From: JAEUNJ01 sp052035955
Lineage (GTDB): Bacteria > Pseudomonadota > Gammaproteobacteria > Burkholderiales > Rhodocyclaceae
NCBI GenBank assembly: GCA_052035955.1
Contig: JBPOHD010000109.1
Coordinates: forward strand, 1-34,727
Reading direction: 5' to 3'
Length of the DNA stretch: 34,727 bases
The first letter of the stretch is position 1. The number at the start of each line of letters is the position of its first letter. Both the position numbers and the translations under genes were made by a program. Below the pieces are notes generated by a model. The model worked only from the letters and a program-made list of their open reading frames with translations, had not been told where the DNA came from and did no database searches. Positions 8,023-15,866 of this stretch are shown here, piece by piece.

Positions 8023-9174
8023 TTACGATGATGCAGCTCTTATCTTCTTCTCCATCTCGGCCAGGGGCAGCCCCAGTCCGAATTGCCTGTCGATCAGGGA
8101 AAGCAATGGCAGCAGGCGCAGGCCGAGGGCCGCCAGCCGGGAATGGACCTCGGCCTGTTCGCCGGCGGCCAATTGGGCAAGGGCATGGTCGACGCTCTCC
8201 ACCGCCGGGGGTGCCGCCGGCCGCCGCGCGACGGGCATGTCGCCGGCGCCGAGGACCCGGTTGCCGCCGGCATCGCGGGCCTGGCGCATGCGCCGCTGGG
8301 CCAGGTCCAGCATGGCGTCGCCGGCGTCGATGCCGTCGAGGATGTTGCTGGCCAGGCCGATGCTGATCGTCACCCGCAAGGCCTGGCCCTGGTACTGGAT
8401 CGACGCGGCCTCCACGGATTCGCGCAGGCGCAGCGCGAACGACGAGGAAGCCTTGATCGGCGTACCCGGGCAGAGGACGGCAATTTCCTCGCGGGCCAGG
8501 CGGCCGAGGCTGTCCTCCTTGCGCACCTTCTGGGCCAGCAGCCGCCCGAACTGGGTCAGCAGCAGATCGGGAATGTTGGCGCCGTGATGGCCGATCAGCT
8601 CGTCCATCTGGTCGAAGCCGATGACCAGGGCGGTGACTTCCTCCAGGTGCCGGTGGGCCCGCGAAATGGCCTGCTCCGACTGCCGCAGCAGCAGGGCGCG
8701 GCTGAGCAGGCCGGTGACGGGATCGACGACCACCTGGTCGCGGGTTTCCTCCAGGGCCTCCCGCGCCTTGGCCAGCTTGACCACCGTTTCGAGCCGGGTG
8801 AGCAGTTCGACGGTACCCGTGCCCTTGGTGATGAAATCCGTGGCGCCGAGGTCCTTGGCCTTGATCCGGGCGGCCTCGTCCTCGTCGCCGGAGATCATGA
8901 TCACCGGCAGTTCGCGGATGCGCGTGATCTTCGAGGCGCGGATGCGCTGCAGCAGGCCGTAGCCGTCGAGGCGCGGCATGGAGAGGTCGGAAATGACGAC
9001 CTGCACCGAGGGATCGATGACCAGGGCGCCCCAGCCGGCCTCGCCGTCGCCTTCCTCGCGGACGTCGAAGCTGCTGCGGATCTGCTTGATGATCGTCGCC
9101 CGGACGATCCGCGAATCGTCGACGATCAGGACCCGCGGCGGGTGGTCTGGGGCGATGGCCGGAGTTTCGCTCAC
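8023..9174 (-). CDS. Response regulator: receiver domain plus degenerate GGDEF domain
   Basis: The product has 383 residues. An intact receiver (about 13-130) shows Asp19/Asp20 (VDDSR), phospho-acceptor Asp63 (VISDLSMPRLDG) and a lysine in FITKGT. A short helix (about 130-145) leads to a GGDEF-fold domain (about 147-305). There the signature is AREEI (227-231) in place of GGDEF, and the first metal/substrate motif reads VIGFDQMDELIGHHG where active enzymes have a DxDxFKxxND pattern. Diguanylate cyclase activity is therefore unlikely; GTP or protein binding is possible. A C-terminal tail of about 60 residues has no assigned domain. The start is GTG with a weak ribosome site. It lies 16 bp after acuI and before prpE, so it may be cotranscribed with both. 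No cognate kinase gene is in view. Confidence 0.88.
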   Translation of the reverse strand: MSETPAIAPDHPPRVLIVDDSRIVRATIIKQIRSSFDVREEGDGEAGWGALVIDPSVQVVISDLSMPRLDGYGLLQRIRASKITRIRELPVIMISGDEDEAARIKAKDLGATDFITKGTGTVELLTRLETVVKLAKAREALEETRDQVVVDPVTGLLSRALLLRQSEQAISRAHRHLEEVTALVIGFDQMDELIGHHGANIPDLLLTQFGRLLAQKVRKEDSLGRLAREEIAVLCPGTPIKASSSFALRLRESVEAASIQYQGQALRVTISIGLASNILDGIDAGDAMLDLAQRRMRQARDAGGNRVLGAGDMPVARRPAAPPAVESVDHALAQLAAGEQAEVHSRLAALGLRLLPLLSLIDRQFGLGLPLAEMEKKIRAASS

Positions 9175-9190
9175 GTCGCTCGCCGCCGGA

Positions 9191-10180
9191 TCAAGCGCCG
9201 ATGCCGACCACGAGGCGGCCGCGGGCGCGGCCCTGGATGTAGTCGTCGAAGACCTTGGGCAGGTCCGGGAACGGAATGGTCCGCGTCATGGCGGCAAGCC
9301 CGGGGGGCTTCATGTCGTCCCCGAGGCGGCGCCAGACATCGGCCCGCCGGTCCATGGGGCAATTCACGGAATCGATGCCCAACAGGCTGACCCCGCGCAG
9401 GATGAAGGGCGCCACGGTGGTGTTGAAATTCATGCCGGCGGCCAGGCCGACGGCGGCCAGGGTGCCGTCGATCTTCATGGTGCTGGCCATCCAGGAGAGC
9501 ACATCGCCGCCAAGGTTATCCACGGCGCCGGCCCAAAGGGACTTGTCCAGGGGCTTGATCTTGGCCAGGTCCAGGGACTGTCGGAGCATGACCTCCTTGG
9601 CGCCCAGGGACTTCAGGTAATCCGTTTCGTGTTCCTTGCCGGTCAGGGCGACCACGTGATAGCCCCGTCGGGCGAGTATTTCGATGGCCACGCTGCCGAC
9701 GCCGCCCGTCGCACCGGAGACGACCACCGGCCCATTGGCCGGCTGCAAGCCGTCGTGTTCCATGCGCACGACGGCGAGGCCGGCGGTGAAGCCGGCGGTG
9801 CCCAGGGCCATGGCCTCGTGCAGATCCAGCCCGGCCGGCAAGCGGACCACCCAGTCGGCGGGCACGCGCGCCAATTCGGCAAAGCCGCCGTGGTGCGCCA
9901 CGCCGATGTCGTAGCTCGTCGCGAGGACCCGGTCCCCCGGAGAGAAACGGGGATCGGCGCTCGAGACGACGGTTCCGGAAAGGTCGATGCCGCCGATGCA
10001 GGGAAAGCGGCGGATGATGCGGCCAGCCCCCGTGGCCGCCAGGGCGTCCTTGTAATTGACGCTGGAGTAGGCGACCTTGATGGTCACCTCGCCGGGGTCC
10101 AGTTGCGATTCCTCGAAGTCGGCGAAACCGCTCGCCACCTTGCCGTCCTTTTGCTCGATCAGGTATGCCTTGAACGCCAC
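9191..10180 (-). CDS. acuI: Acrylyl-CoA reductase / YhdH-family NADPH oxidoreductase
   Basis: Zinc-free medium-chain dehydrogenase/reductase of the AcuI/YhdH family, which reduces acryloyl-CoA to propionyl-CoA with NADPH. The 329-residue length is typical. Seen: SVNYKDALAATG (about 41-52), PCIGGIDLSGTVV, the GDRVLATSYDIG region, the cofactor loop VSGATGGVGSVA (about 155-166), and NCPMDRRADVWRRLGDDMKP near the C-terminus, characteristic of this family. The start is GTG preceded by GGAGGGG. The gene heads the minus-strand acuI / receiver / prpE set, which would both make and reduce C3-CoA compounds. The substrate assignment rests on family similarity; some YhdH proteins may act on other enoyl compounds. 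Confidence 0.87.
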   Translation of the reverse strand: MAFKAYLIEQKDGKVASGFADFEESQLDPGEVTIKVAYSSVNYKDALAATGAGRIIRRFPCIGGIDLSGTVVSSADPRFSPGDRVLATSYDIGVAHHGGFAELARVPADWVVRLPAGLDLHEAMALGTAGFTAGLAVVRMEHDGLQPANGPVVVSGATGGVGSVAIEILARRGYHVVALTGKEHETDYLKSLGAKEVMLRQSLDLAKIKPLDKSLWAGAVDNLGGDVLSWMASTMKIDGTLAAVGLAAGMNFNTTVAPFILRGVSLLGIDSVNCPMDRRADVWRRLGDDMKPPGLAAMTRTIPFPDLPKVFDDYIQGRARGRLVVGIGA

Positions 10181-10233
10181 GGGACCCCTCCGGATACGGC
10201 TTGAAAGCCCGATTATTGGAAAAATAAGCCGCG

Positions 10234-10239
10234 ATTATA
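10234..10239 (-). promoter_or_regulatory. Candidate -10 element of acuI
   Basis: A perfect TATAAT on the minus strand lies 54 bases upstream of the acuI GTG. No recognisable -35 hexamer is found at 16-18 bp spacing, so it may need an activator or may be chance. Confidence 0.35.
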
Positions 10240-10275
10240 GCCAAGGGCGGCGCGCCCATGGCTGGACACCGAGGG

Positions 10276-10304
10276 TTTACACGCGGCTCGGGGATGGCTA
10301 TAGT
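10276..10304 (+). promoter_or_regulatory. Sigma-70-type promoter of the NlpC/P60 gene, predicted leaderless
   Basis: TTTACA (10276-10281) and TATAGT (10299-10304) are separated by 17 bp. Only 8 bases separate the -10 from the ATG at 10313, so the expected transcription start is at or within two bases of the start codon. No ribosome site precedes the ATG. Confidence 0.72.
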
Positions 10305-10312
10305 CCGGCCCC

Positions 10313-10828
10313 ATGCGTTTTTCCCCTTACTTGTCCGCGGCCCTGGTGTTCTGGGCCGCCTGCACATCCAGCCCCGTACTCCGGGCGGCGGAAACCCTTC
10401 CCGTACAAGAGGTCCCGAACCAGTCCGTCAGTTTCATCGACCGGACGGTGGACCAGGTCGAGGCCACCCTGGACAAGGCCCTCGACCTGATCGGGATCCG
10501 TTACCGGCGCGGAGGCAGTTCGCCGGACAGCGGTTTCGACTGCTCGGGATTCGTCAACCACGTGTTCAAGGAAGGCCTGGGCCTCTACCTTCCGCGGTCC
10601 GCGAAGGAAATGAGCAGGACCGGCGACGAGGTCGGCAAGGAGGAACTCAAGCCGGGTGACCTGGTGTTTTTCAACACCATGCGGCGTACCTTCTCCCATG
10701 TCGGCATCTACCTCGGCGACAACCTGTTCGTGCACTCGCCGCGGGTAGGAGGAAAGGTCCGCATCGAGGACCTCCGCGACCGCTACTGGACGCGCCGCTA
10801 CAACGGCGCCCGCCGCGTCGCCGACTGA
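10313..10828 (+). CDS. Secreted NlpC/P60 cell-wall peptidase
   Basis: Cysteine endopeptidase that cuts peptidoglycan stem peptides, in the Spr/NlpC group. The product has 171 residues. An N-terminal signal of about 26 residues (FSPYLSAALVFWAAC...) is followed by a linker and the NlpC/P60 domain (about 50-170). Catalytic residues are visible: Cys77 in GFDCSGFVNHVF, His129 in TFSHVGIYLGD and the third polar residue His141 in FVHSPR. Cys17 follows WAA, which fits a lipobox only poorly, so periplasmic or lipid-anchored location is open. The gene is convergent with the patatin-like gene, leaving an 18-bp gap. It has a good promoter but no ribosome site. Confidence 0.93.
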   Translation: MRFSPYLSAALVFWAACTSSPVLRAAETLPVQEVPNQSVSFIDRTVDQVEATLDKALDLIGIRYRRGGSSPDSGFDCSGFVNHVFKEGLGLYLPRSAKEMSRTGDEVGKEELKPGDLVFFNTMRRTFSHVGIYLGDNLFVHSPRVGGKVRIEDLRDRYWTRRYNGARRVAD

Positions 10829-10846
10829 TCCACCGGTTCGGGCCGA

Positions 10847-11743
10847 TCAACCCACGGCCTGGGTCCGCGATTGCGGGCCGCGCGCTTTTTCCAGTTTCGC
10901 CTTCAGGTCGGACATCGCCGCGGAGGCCGCCTGCTCGCCTTCGAGCACTGCCTTGTGGCGGGCCTGGAAATCCGCCGAAGGCAGTTCCGCCGTGTGGGGC
11001 CGGATGACCAGGTCGGCCTCGGCCAGTTCGTGGCGGGCTATGGTCTGCCCCATGATGGCGAAGGTTTGCAGCAGCACGTCCAGCGTTCCTTGCGTCTTGC
11101 CGTCCCGGGGTCGCGCGGAGATGTCCACGGCAATGACGAAGTTGGCTCCCATGGTTCGTGCGGCCCGGGCCGGCACGGGACTGACGAGACCGCCGTCCAC
11201 ATACTCCCGGCCATTGATGCGTACCGGCTGGAACAGGCCGGGCACGCTGCTCGAGGCCCGCACGGCCATCCCGGTGTTGCCGGTCCGGAACACCACCTGC
11301 TCGCCGGTCTGCAGGTCGGTGGCCACCGCGCCGAAGGTCCGCGACAGTTTCTCCAGGGGACGTCCGCCGACGACCTTGTTGACGAAGTTCTGCAGGGCCT
11401 CGCCCTTGATCACGCCCCTGTCCGGCAAGGACCAGTCGCCCACCTGGCCCTCCTCCATCTGCATCGCCACCTTCTGCAATTCGAATCCCGTCAGGCCCGC
11501 GGCATAAAGCGAACCGACGACGGAACCCGCGCTCGTTCCGACGACGATGTCGGGGACGATGCCCTGGGCTTCCAGGGCCTTGATGACGCCGATGTGAACG
11601 AAGCCGCGCGCGGCGCCTCCGCCCAGGGCCAGTCCTATCCTGACGGGCGCCGGGACAGGCGGCGGCGAGCTGCCGGTGGTCACGCAACCGGGCAGGGCCA
11701 GCAGCGGCAACGATGAAAGGACGAGGCGTCGCTTGGAATCCAT
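10847..11743 (-). CDS. Patatin-like phospholipase lipoprotein (RssA-like)
   Basis: Serine hydrolase with the patatin Ser-Asp dyad, likely acting on phospholipids or lysophospholipids. The product has 298 residues from the ATG at 11743. A basic N-terminus and lipobox LALPGC put the lipidated cysteine at 20, so the protein is probably membrane-anchored facing the periplasm. Visible motifs are LGGGAARGF (oxyanion loop, 40-48), GTSAGS (nucleophile Ser71, 69-74) and DGG (Asp183-185). The frame extends to an ATG at 11869, but that would bury the lipobox and run through the Fur/promoter site of the divergent iron gene, so it is rejected. The native substrate is unknown. Confidence 0.92.
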   Translation of the reverse strand: MDSKRRLVLSSLPLLALPGCVTTGSSPPPVPAPVRIGLALGGGAARGFVHIGVIKALEAQGIVPDIVVGTSAGSVVGSLYAAGLTGFELQKVAMQMEEGQVGDWSLPDRGVIKGEALQNFVNKVVGGRPLEKLSRTFGAVATDLQTGEQVVFRTGNTGMAVRASSSVPGLFQPVRINGREYVDGGLVSPVPARAARTMGANFVIAVDISARPRDGKTQGTLDVLLQTFAIMGQTIARHELAEADLVIRPHTAELPSADFQARHKAVLEGEQAASAAMSDLKAKLEKARGPQSRTQAVG

Positions 11744-11836
11744 GGGGGAATGGGATCGAAACTGAATGGGCCCGGATTCTAATCCCTGCCGCCGCCGGGC
11801 CCGGCAGGGGCGCCGGCGACGCCCCGCCGGGAACGC

Positions 11837-11865
11837 TTGATGTTGAGAATCATTCGCATTAGAAT
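11837..11865 (+). promoter_or_regulatory. Promoter with overlapping Fur box upstream of the iron-binding protein gene
   Basis: The -35 TTGATG (11837-11842) and -10 TAGAAT (11860-11865) have 17-bp spacing. Inside it, 11839-11857 matches the 19-bp Fur consensus at 14 of 19 positions, with core TGAGAATCATTCGCA. Fur binding here would block polymerase, giving iron repression of the substrate-binding protein gene 29 bp downstream. The patatin-like gene diverges on the other side. Confidence 0.75.
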
Positions 11866-11893
11866 GCACCCACCATCATCCCGGGAATCCACC

Positions 11894-12922
11894 ATGCGCC
11901 ACCTGCTGCCTGCCATCCTCGCGATCCTCCCCGTCCTCCCCCATTTCCTTGTGACCCCTGCCGGCGCCCAGGAGAATGTGCTCAACCTCTACTCGGCCCG
12001 CCACTACCAGACGGACGAGGCGCTATACGCGAATTTCACCAAGCAGACGGGAATTCGCATCAACCGCATCGAAGCGAAGGAAGACGAATTGCTGGAACGC
12101 CTACGCAACGAGGGGGCCGCCAGCCCGGCCGACGTTTTCATCACGGTGGATGCCGCGCGTCTGGCCAGGGCGGACGAACTCGGACTTTTTGCACCGGTGA
12201 AGTCCAGGGTGCTGGAAGAACGCATTCCGGCCCATCTGCGCAGCCCGGACTGGTTTGCGTTCTCGACCAGGGCCCGGGTCATCATCCACAACAAGGACGC
12301 GGTGAAACCGGACGATGTCCAGACCTACGAGGACCTGGCGGCCCCGCGACTGAAGGGCAAGGTCTGTTCGCGGTCGGGCTCCCATCCCTACAACCTGTCC
12401 CTGATGTCGGCCCTGATCGCGCAGATGGGCGAGGCCCGGGCGGAAGAGTGGGCGCGGGGCGTGGTGGCCAATTTCGCCCGGGCGCCGAAGGGCGGCGACA
12501 CGGACCAGATCAAGGCCGTGGCGGCGGGCGAATGCGGCGTCGCCGTTTCCAACACCTATTATCTGGTGCGGCTGCTCCGGTCCGACAAGCCCGAGGATCG
12601 CAAGGCCATGGAACGGATAGGCATCGTCTGGCCGAACCAGAAGGCCCAGGGCGCCCACATCAACATCTCCGGCGGCGGCATGCTGAAGACGGCCCCCCAC
12701 AAGGAAGCCGCCGTCAGGTTCCTCGAATACCTGGCATCGGACGAGGCCCAGCGCTATTTCGCCGACGGCAACAACGAATGGCCGGTGGTACCGACCGTGA
12801 AGGTGCAGAACGCCGCCCTGGACTCCCTGGGCCGATTCAAGGCCGATCCCCTGCCCGTCGCCACCCTCGCCCGCAACACCGCCGCGGCCCAGAAGATCTA
12901 CGACCGGGCCGGCTGGAAGTAA
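11894..12922 (+). CDS. fbpA: Ferric iron ABC transporter, periplasmic substrate-binding protein (FbpA/FutA type)
   Basis: Captures Fe3+ in the periplasm and delivers it to the FbpB/FbpC importer. The product has 342 residues. The signal peptide runs to about residue 25 (TPAGA|QE). The mature protein starts NVLNLYSARHYQTDEALY, typical of the iron-binding group, with Tyr33 as a likely ligand, and SNTYYLVRLL provides the paired tyrosines 222-223 that coordinate iron in this family. I chose 11894 over an in-frame ATG at 11837 because the latter lies inside the promoter/Fur site and lacks a signal peptide at its start. The permease gene lies convergently 69 bp away and the ATPase gene is on the far side of it. 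Confidence 0.92.
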   Translation: MRHLLPAILAILPVLPHFLVTPAGAQENVLNLYSARHYQTDEALYANFTKQTGIRINRIEAKEDELLERLRNEGAASPADVFITVDAARLARADELGLFAPVKSRVLEERIPAHLRSPDWFAFSTRARVIIHNKDAVKPDDVQTYEDLAAPRLKGKVCSRSGSHPYNLSLMSALIAQMGEARAEEWARGVVANFARAPKGGDTDQIKAVAAGECGVAVSNTYYLVRLLRSDKPEDRKAMERIGIVWPNQKAQGAHINISGGGMLKTAPHKEAAVRFLEYLASDEAQRYFADGNNEWPVVPTVKVQNAALDSLGRFKADPLPVATLARNTAAAQKIYDRAGWK

Positions 12923-12991
12923 CTCCGCGGGGCCTGCCCCCTCGCGGCCCGTCCCGATGCGGGAACCGGTGCCGGCGGCACGGAAACGCCT

Positions 12992-14707
12992 TCAGCAGGC
13001 AGCGTCAGTCGTCCGCCCGCCGGCGATCTGCCTGGCCAGGATGCCGATGGGAAGGAGGCCGACGGCGACGATGGCCAGCGCGACGATGGAAGCCTCGGCG
13101 AGGCGCTCGTCCGCCGCCAGCGTGTAGGTCTGGGTGGCCAAGGTGTCGAAATTGAAGGGTCGCATGACCAGCGTGGCCGGCAATTCCTTCATGACATCCA
13201 CGAACACCAGCAGCAGCGCGGTCAACAGGCTGCCGCGCAGCAGCGGCAGGTGGACCTTCTTCAGCGTCCCCGCGGACCCGAAGCCCAGGCTGCGCGCCGC
13301 ATCGTCCATGCTCGGGGTGATCTTCCCGAGGCCCGCCTCCACGGTCTGCAGGGCGATGGAGAGGAAGCGGGCGAGGTAGGCATAGACCAGCGCCGCGATG
13401 CCGCCGGTCAGCAGGAGGCCCGGATGGCTGCCACCCAGCTGCTGCCAGATGCCGGCGAGGAAATGGTCGAGCCGGGTGACCGGGATCAGCACGCCGACCG
13501 CGATCACGGAACCGGGAACGGCATAACCGAGGCCCACCACCCGGTTGGCCAGGCGCGGTAGAAGTCCGCGACCGCCCCGGGCCGCATAGCCGAGTACGAG
13601 GGCTAGCGCCACGGCCAGGCAGGAAGCGACCATGGCCAAGGTGAGGCTGTTGCCGGCCAAGGTCCAGAACCGCTGTCCGAATTCCCCTTCCCTTTCGCCG
13701 ACGGCCAGCCTGAGCAGCAGGCCGCCGGGAATCAGGAAACCCACGGCCAGGGGCACCAGGCAACCCAACCAGGCGAACAGGGCCCGCCATCCCCGCAGTT
13801 GCCGGCCCGGGAATGGCCGTCGCCGGCCCGTCGTGTCATGGTAGCGGGCCCTTCCCCGAGTCAGCCGCTCGGCCGCCAGCAGCAGGAGCACGAATCCCAG
13901 CAGCAGGGCCGCCAATTGGGCGGCGGCGGCCCTGTCGCCGAGGGAGAACCATGCCCGGTAGATGCCGGTGGTGAAGGTCGGCACCGCAAAGTAGGCAACC
14001 GTGCCGTAGTCGGCCAGGGTTTCCATCAGGGCCAGGGCCACGCCGGCGGCGATGGCGGGCCGGGCCAGGGGCAGCGATACCCGTCGGAAGGCGGCCCAGG
14101 GACCGAGACCCAGGGCTCTGGCAACCTCGATCATTCCGGAGGCCCTTTCAAGGAAGGCGGTGCGGGCCAACAGGTAGACGTAGGGATAGAGGGCGCAAAC
14201 GAAGAGGACCGCGGCCCCGGGGAGGCTGCGGACATCCGGAAACCAGTAGTCGTCGCGGCGCCAGTCGAAGGATTCCCGCAGGCCCGTCTGCACCGGACCG
14301 ACGAATTGCAGGAAATCGGTGTAGGTGTAGGCCAGGACATAGGCCGGCATCGCCAGCGGCAGCAGCAGCGCCCACTCGAAAACCCGCTTGCCGGGGAAGT
14401 CGTGCATGGCCACCAGCCATGCGGCCCCGGTTCCCACCATGGCCGTGCCCATGCCCACCCCGAGGCATAGGACCAGCGAATTCAGGACATATTCCCCGAG
14501 GACGGTCGAGGCCAGGTGCGCCCATGTCTCTCCGGTGCCGCCGGCCAGCAGGTTGGCCGCCACCGAGAGGACCGGCATGGCGACCAGGACGGCGACGAGG
14601 AACGCGGCAACCGGAAGCAGACGGGACGAGGGCAAGGGACTCGGCGATGCGTTGAGGAAAATGGCCTGCCGGCGCCTTCCTGCCGGCGCCATCGGGGACT
14701 GGGCCAT
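12992..14707 (-). CDS. fbpB: Ferric iron ABC transporter permease (FbpB/FutB type, fused two-domain)
   Basis: Inner-membrane channel for ferric iron. The product has 571 residues and about 12 hydrophobic segments in two homologous halves. Each half carries an EAA loop that contacts the ATPase: EVARALGLGPWAAFRRVSLP in the first and DAARSLGFGSAGTLKKVHLP in the second. Internal duplication and length fit FbpB/HitB/FutB. The ATG at 14707 lies directly inside a TATAAT-like sequence; a second in-frame ATG at 14692 is a plausible alternative start. It is transcribed away from the ATPase gene, towards the binding-protein gene, so the transporter's three subunits lie in three separate units. Confidence 0.92.
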   Translation of the reverse strand: MAQSPMAPAGRRRQAIFLNASPSPLPSSRLLPVAAFLVAVLVAMPVLSVAANLLAGGTGETWAHLASTVLGEYVLNSLVLCLGVGMGTAMVGTGAAWLVAMHDFPGKRVFEWALLLPLAMPAYVLAYTYTDFLQFVGPVQTGLRESFDWRRDDYWFPDVRSLPGAAVLFVCALYPYVYLLARTAFLERASGMIEVARALGLGPWAAFRRVSLPLARPAIAAGVALALMETLADYGTVAYFAVPTFTTGIYRAWFSLGDRAAAAQLAALLLGFVLLLLAAERLTRGRARYHDTTGRRRPFPGRQLRGWRALFAWLGCLVPLAVGFLIPGGLLLRLAVGEREGEFGQRFWTLAGNSLTLAMVASCLAVALALVLGYAARGGRGLLPRLANRVVGLGYAVPGSVIAVGVLIPVTRLDHFLAGIWQQLGGSHPGLLLTGGIAALVYAYLARFLSIALQTVEAGLGKITPSMDDAARSLGFGSAGTLKKVHLPLLRGSLLTALLLVFVDVMKELPATLVMRPFNFDTLATQTYTLAADERLAEASIVALAIVAVGLLPIGILARQIAGGRTTDAAC

Positions 14708-14713
14708 TATAAT

Positions 14714-14728
14714 TGAGAGTAAATCTCA
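14714..14728. promoter_or_regulatory. Candidate Fur box between permease and ATPase genes
   Basis: TGAGA-GTAAA-TCTCA is an inverted repeat with perfect 5-bp arms, matching the 15-bp Fur core (7-1-7 pattern) at about 10 of 14 informative positions. It sits between the divergent permease (start 14707) and ATPase (start 14768) genes, next to a palindromic ATTATAAT (14706-14713) that could serve as a -10 on either strand. The -35 elements are poor. Confidence 0.55.
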
Positions 14729-14767
14729 TCTGACCCGAAACGATCCAAATACCCGGCCCACGCGACC

Positions 14768-15829
14768 ATGGCCCTACTCGAGCTCCAAGGCATTTGTCAT
14801 GACTACGACGGCCAGGTGGTGGTGCGCGACCTCGCGCTCGCGCTAGAGGAGGGCTCGATCGGCTGCCTGCTTGGCGCATCGGGCTGCGGCAAGACGACGG
14901 TGCTTCGCCTGATCGCCGGCTTCGAGCGACCGTCGGCCGGAGACATCCGCGTGGACGGACGGACCGTCGCCGGGCCCGGTGCCTACGTCGCCCCGGAACA
15001 CCGCCGCATCGGCATGGTCTTCCAGGACTATGCCCTCTTTCCTCACTTGACCATCGCCGGCAACGTCGCCTTCGGCATGCGCGATGCCGGGGGCGCCGAA
15101 CGCCGCTCGCGGGTCGCCGAACTGCTCGACCTGGTCGGCCTGTCCGGCACCGAGGGGAAGTATCCCCACGAACTCTCGGGAGGGCAGCAGCAACGGGTCG
15201 CCCTGGCCCGGGCGCTCGCGCCCGCCCCACGCCTGTTGTTGCTGGACGAGCCTTTTTCCAACCTGGATGTCGAATTGCGCGAGCGCCTCTCCCTCGAAGT
15301 CCGGGAGATCCTGAAGCGGACCGGAACCACGGCCATGCTGGTCACCCATGACCAGCACGAGGCCTTCGCCATGGCCGACGCGATCGGCGTCATGCAGGCC
15401 GGCCGCATCGAGCAGTGGGACAGCGCCTACAACCTCTACCACCGACCCGGCAGTCGTTTCGTGGCCGACTTCATCGGACAAGGCGTATTCCTCGCCGGCG
15501 AGGTCCTCGACCGCAACTCGGTCCGCGTGGAACTGGGAACCTTGGAAAGCGACATTCCCCTGGACTGCGGTTCCAGTTGCCGGGCCTGCGGCAAGGCCTG
15601 CCGCATGCAGGTCCTCCTCCGGCCGGACGACGTGGTTCACGACGACGCGTCCCCGGTCGTCGCGGAGGTGGTCGCCAAGGCTTTCCGCGGCGCCGAGTTC
15701 CTCTATACCCTGCGGCTTTCCTCCGGGCGGACCGTCCTTTCCCTCGTGCCCTCCCACCACAACCATGCGCTCGGCGAGCGCATCGGCATACGCCTCGACG
15801 TGGACCACGTGGTGGCGTTCCGCGAATGA
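14768..15829 (+). CDS. fbpC: Ferric iron ABC transporter ATP-binding protein (FbpC/FutC type)
   Basis: Drives ferric iron import with the FbpB-like permease. The product has 353 residues. The nucleotide-binding domain shows Walker A GASGCGKTT (36-44), signature LSGGQQQRVALARAL (from 136), Walker B LLLLDEPFSNLD (Asp160-Glu161) and a downstream VTHDQHEA His loop. The C-terminal TOBE-like part (about 240-353) is unusual: it holds Cys267-x3-Cys271-x2-Cys274-x3-Cys278, followed by RMQVLLRPDDVV. This could bind a metal or Fe-S cluster and sense iron status, but that is inference. A candidate Fur box lies upstream. The aat gene follows after 37 bp, so aat and bpt may ride on the same transcript. Confidence 0.93.
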   Translation: MALLELQGICHDYDGQVVVRDLALALEEGSIGCLLGASGCGKTTVLRLIAGFERPSAGDIRVDGRTVAGPGAYVAPEHRRIGMVFQDYALFPHLTIAGNVAFGMRDAGGAERRSRVAELLDLVGLSGTEGKYPHELSGGQQQRVALARALAPAPRLLLLDEPFSNLDVELRERLSLEVREILKRTGTTAMLVTHDQHEAFAMADAIGVMQAGRIEQWDSAYNLYHRPGSRFVADFIGQGVFLAGEVLDRNSVRVELGTLESDIPLDCGSSCRACGKACRMQVLLRPDDVVHDDASPVVAEVVAKAFRGAEFLYTLRLSSGRTVLSLVPSHHNHALGERIGIRLDVDHVVAFRE

Positions 15830-15866
15830 CCCGCGCCGCCACGCCTGCTTGTGGCAGGAGTCGCCG

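Noticed and set aside
6226..8031. Plus-strand open frame of about 600 codons opposite prpE
   Set aside because: Same shadow pattern; prpE on the other strand shows all family motifs.
11744..11869. Longer N-terminus for the patatin-like lipoprotein
   Set aside because: It would place the lipobox 60 residues into the protein and overlap the promoter and Fur site of the divergent iron gene.
12923..12991. Terminator between convergent fbpA and fbpB
   Set aside because: Only a short GTGCC-GGC-GGCAC hairpin without a T-run; too weak to call.
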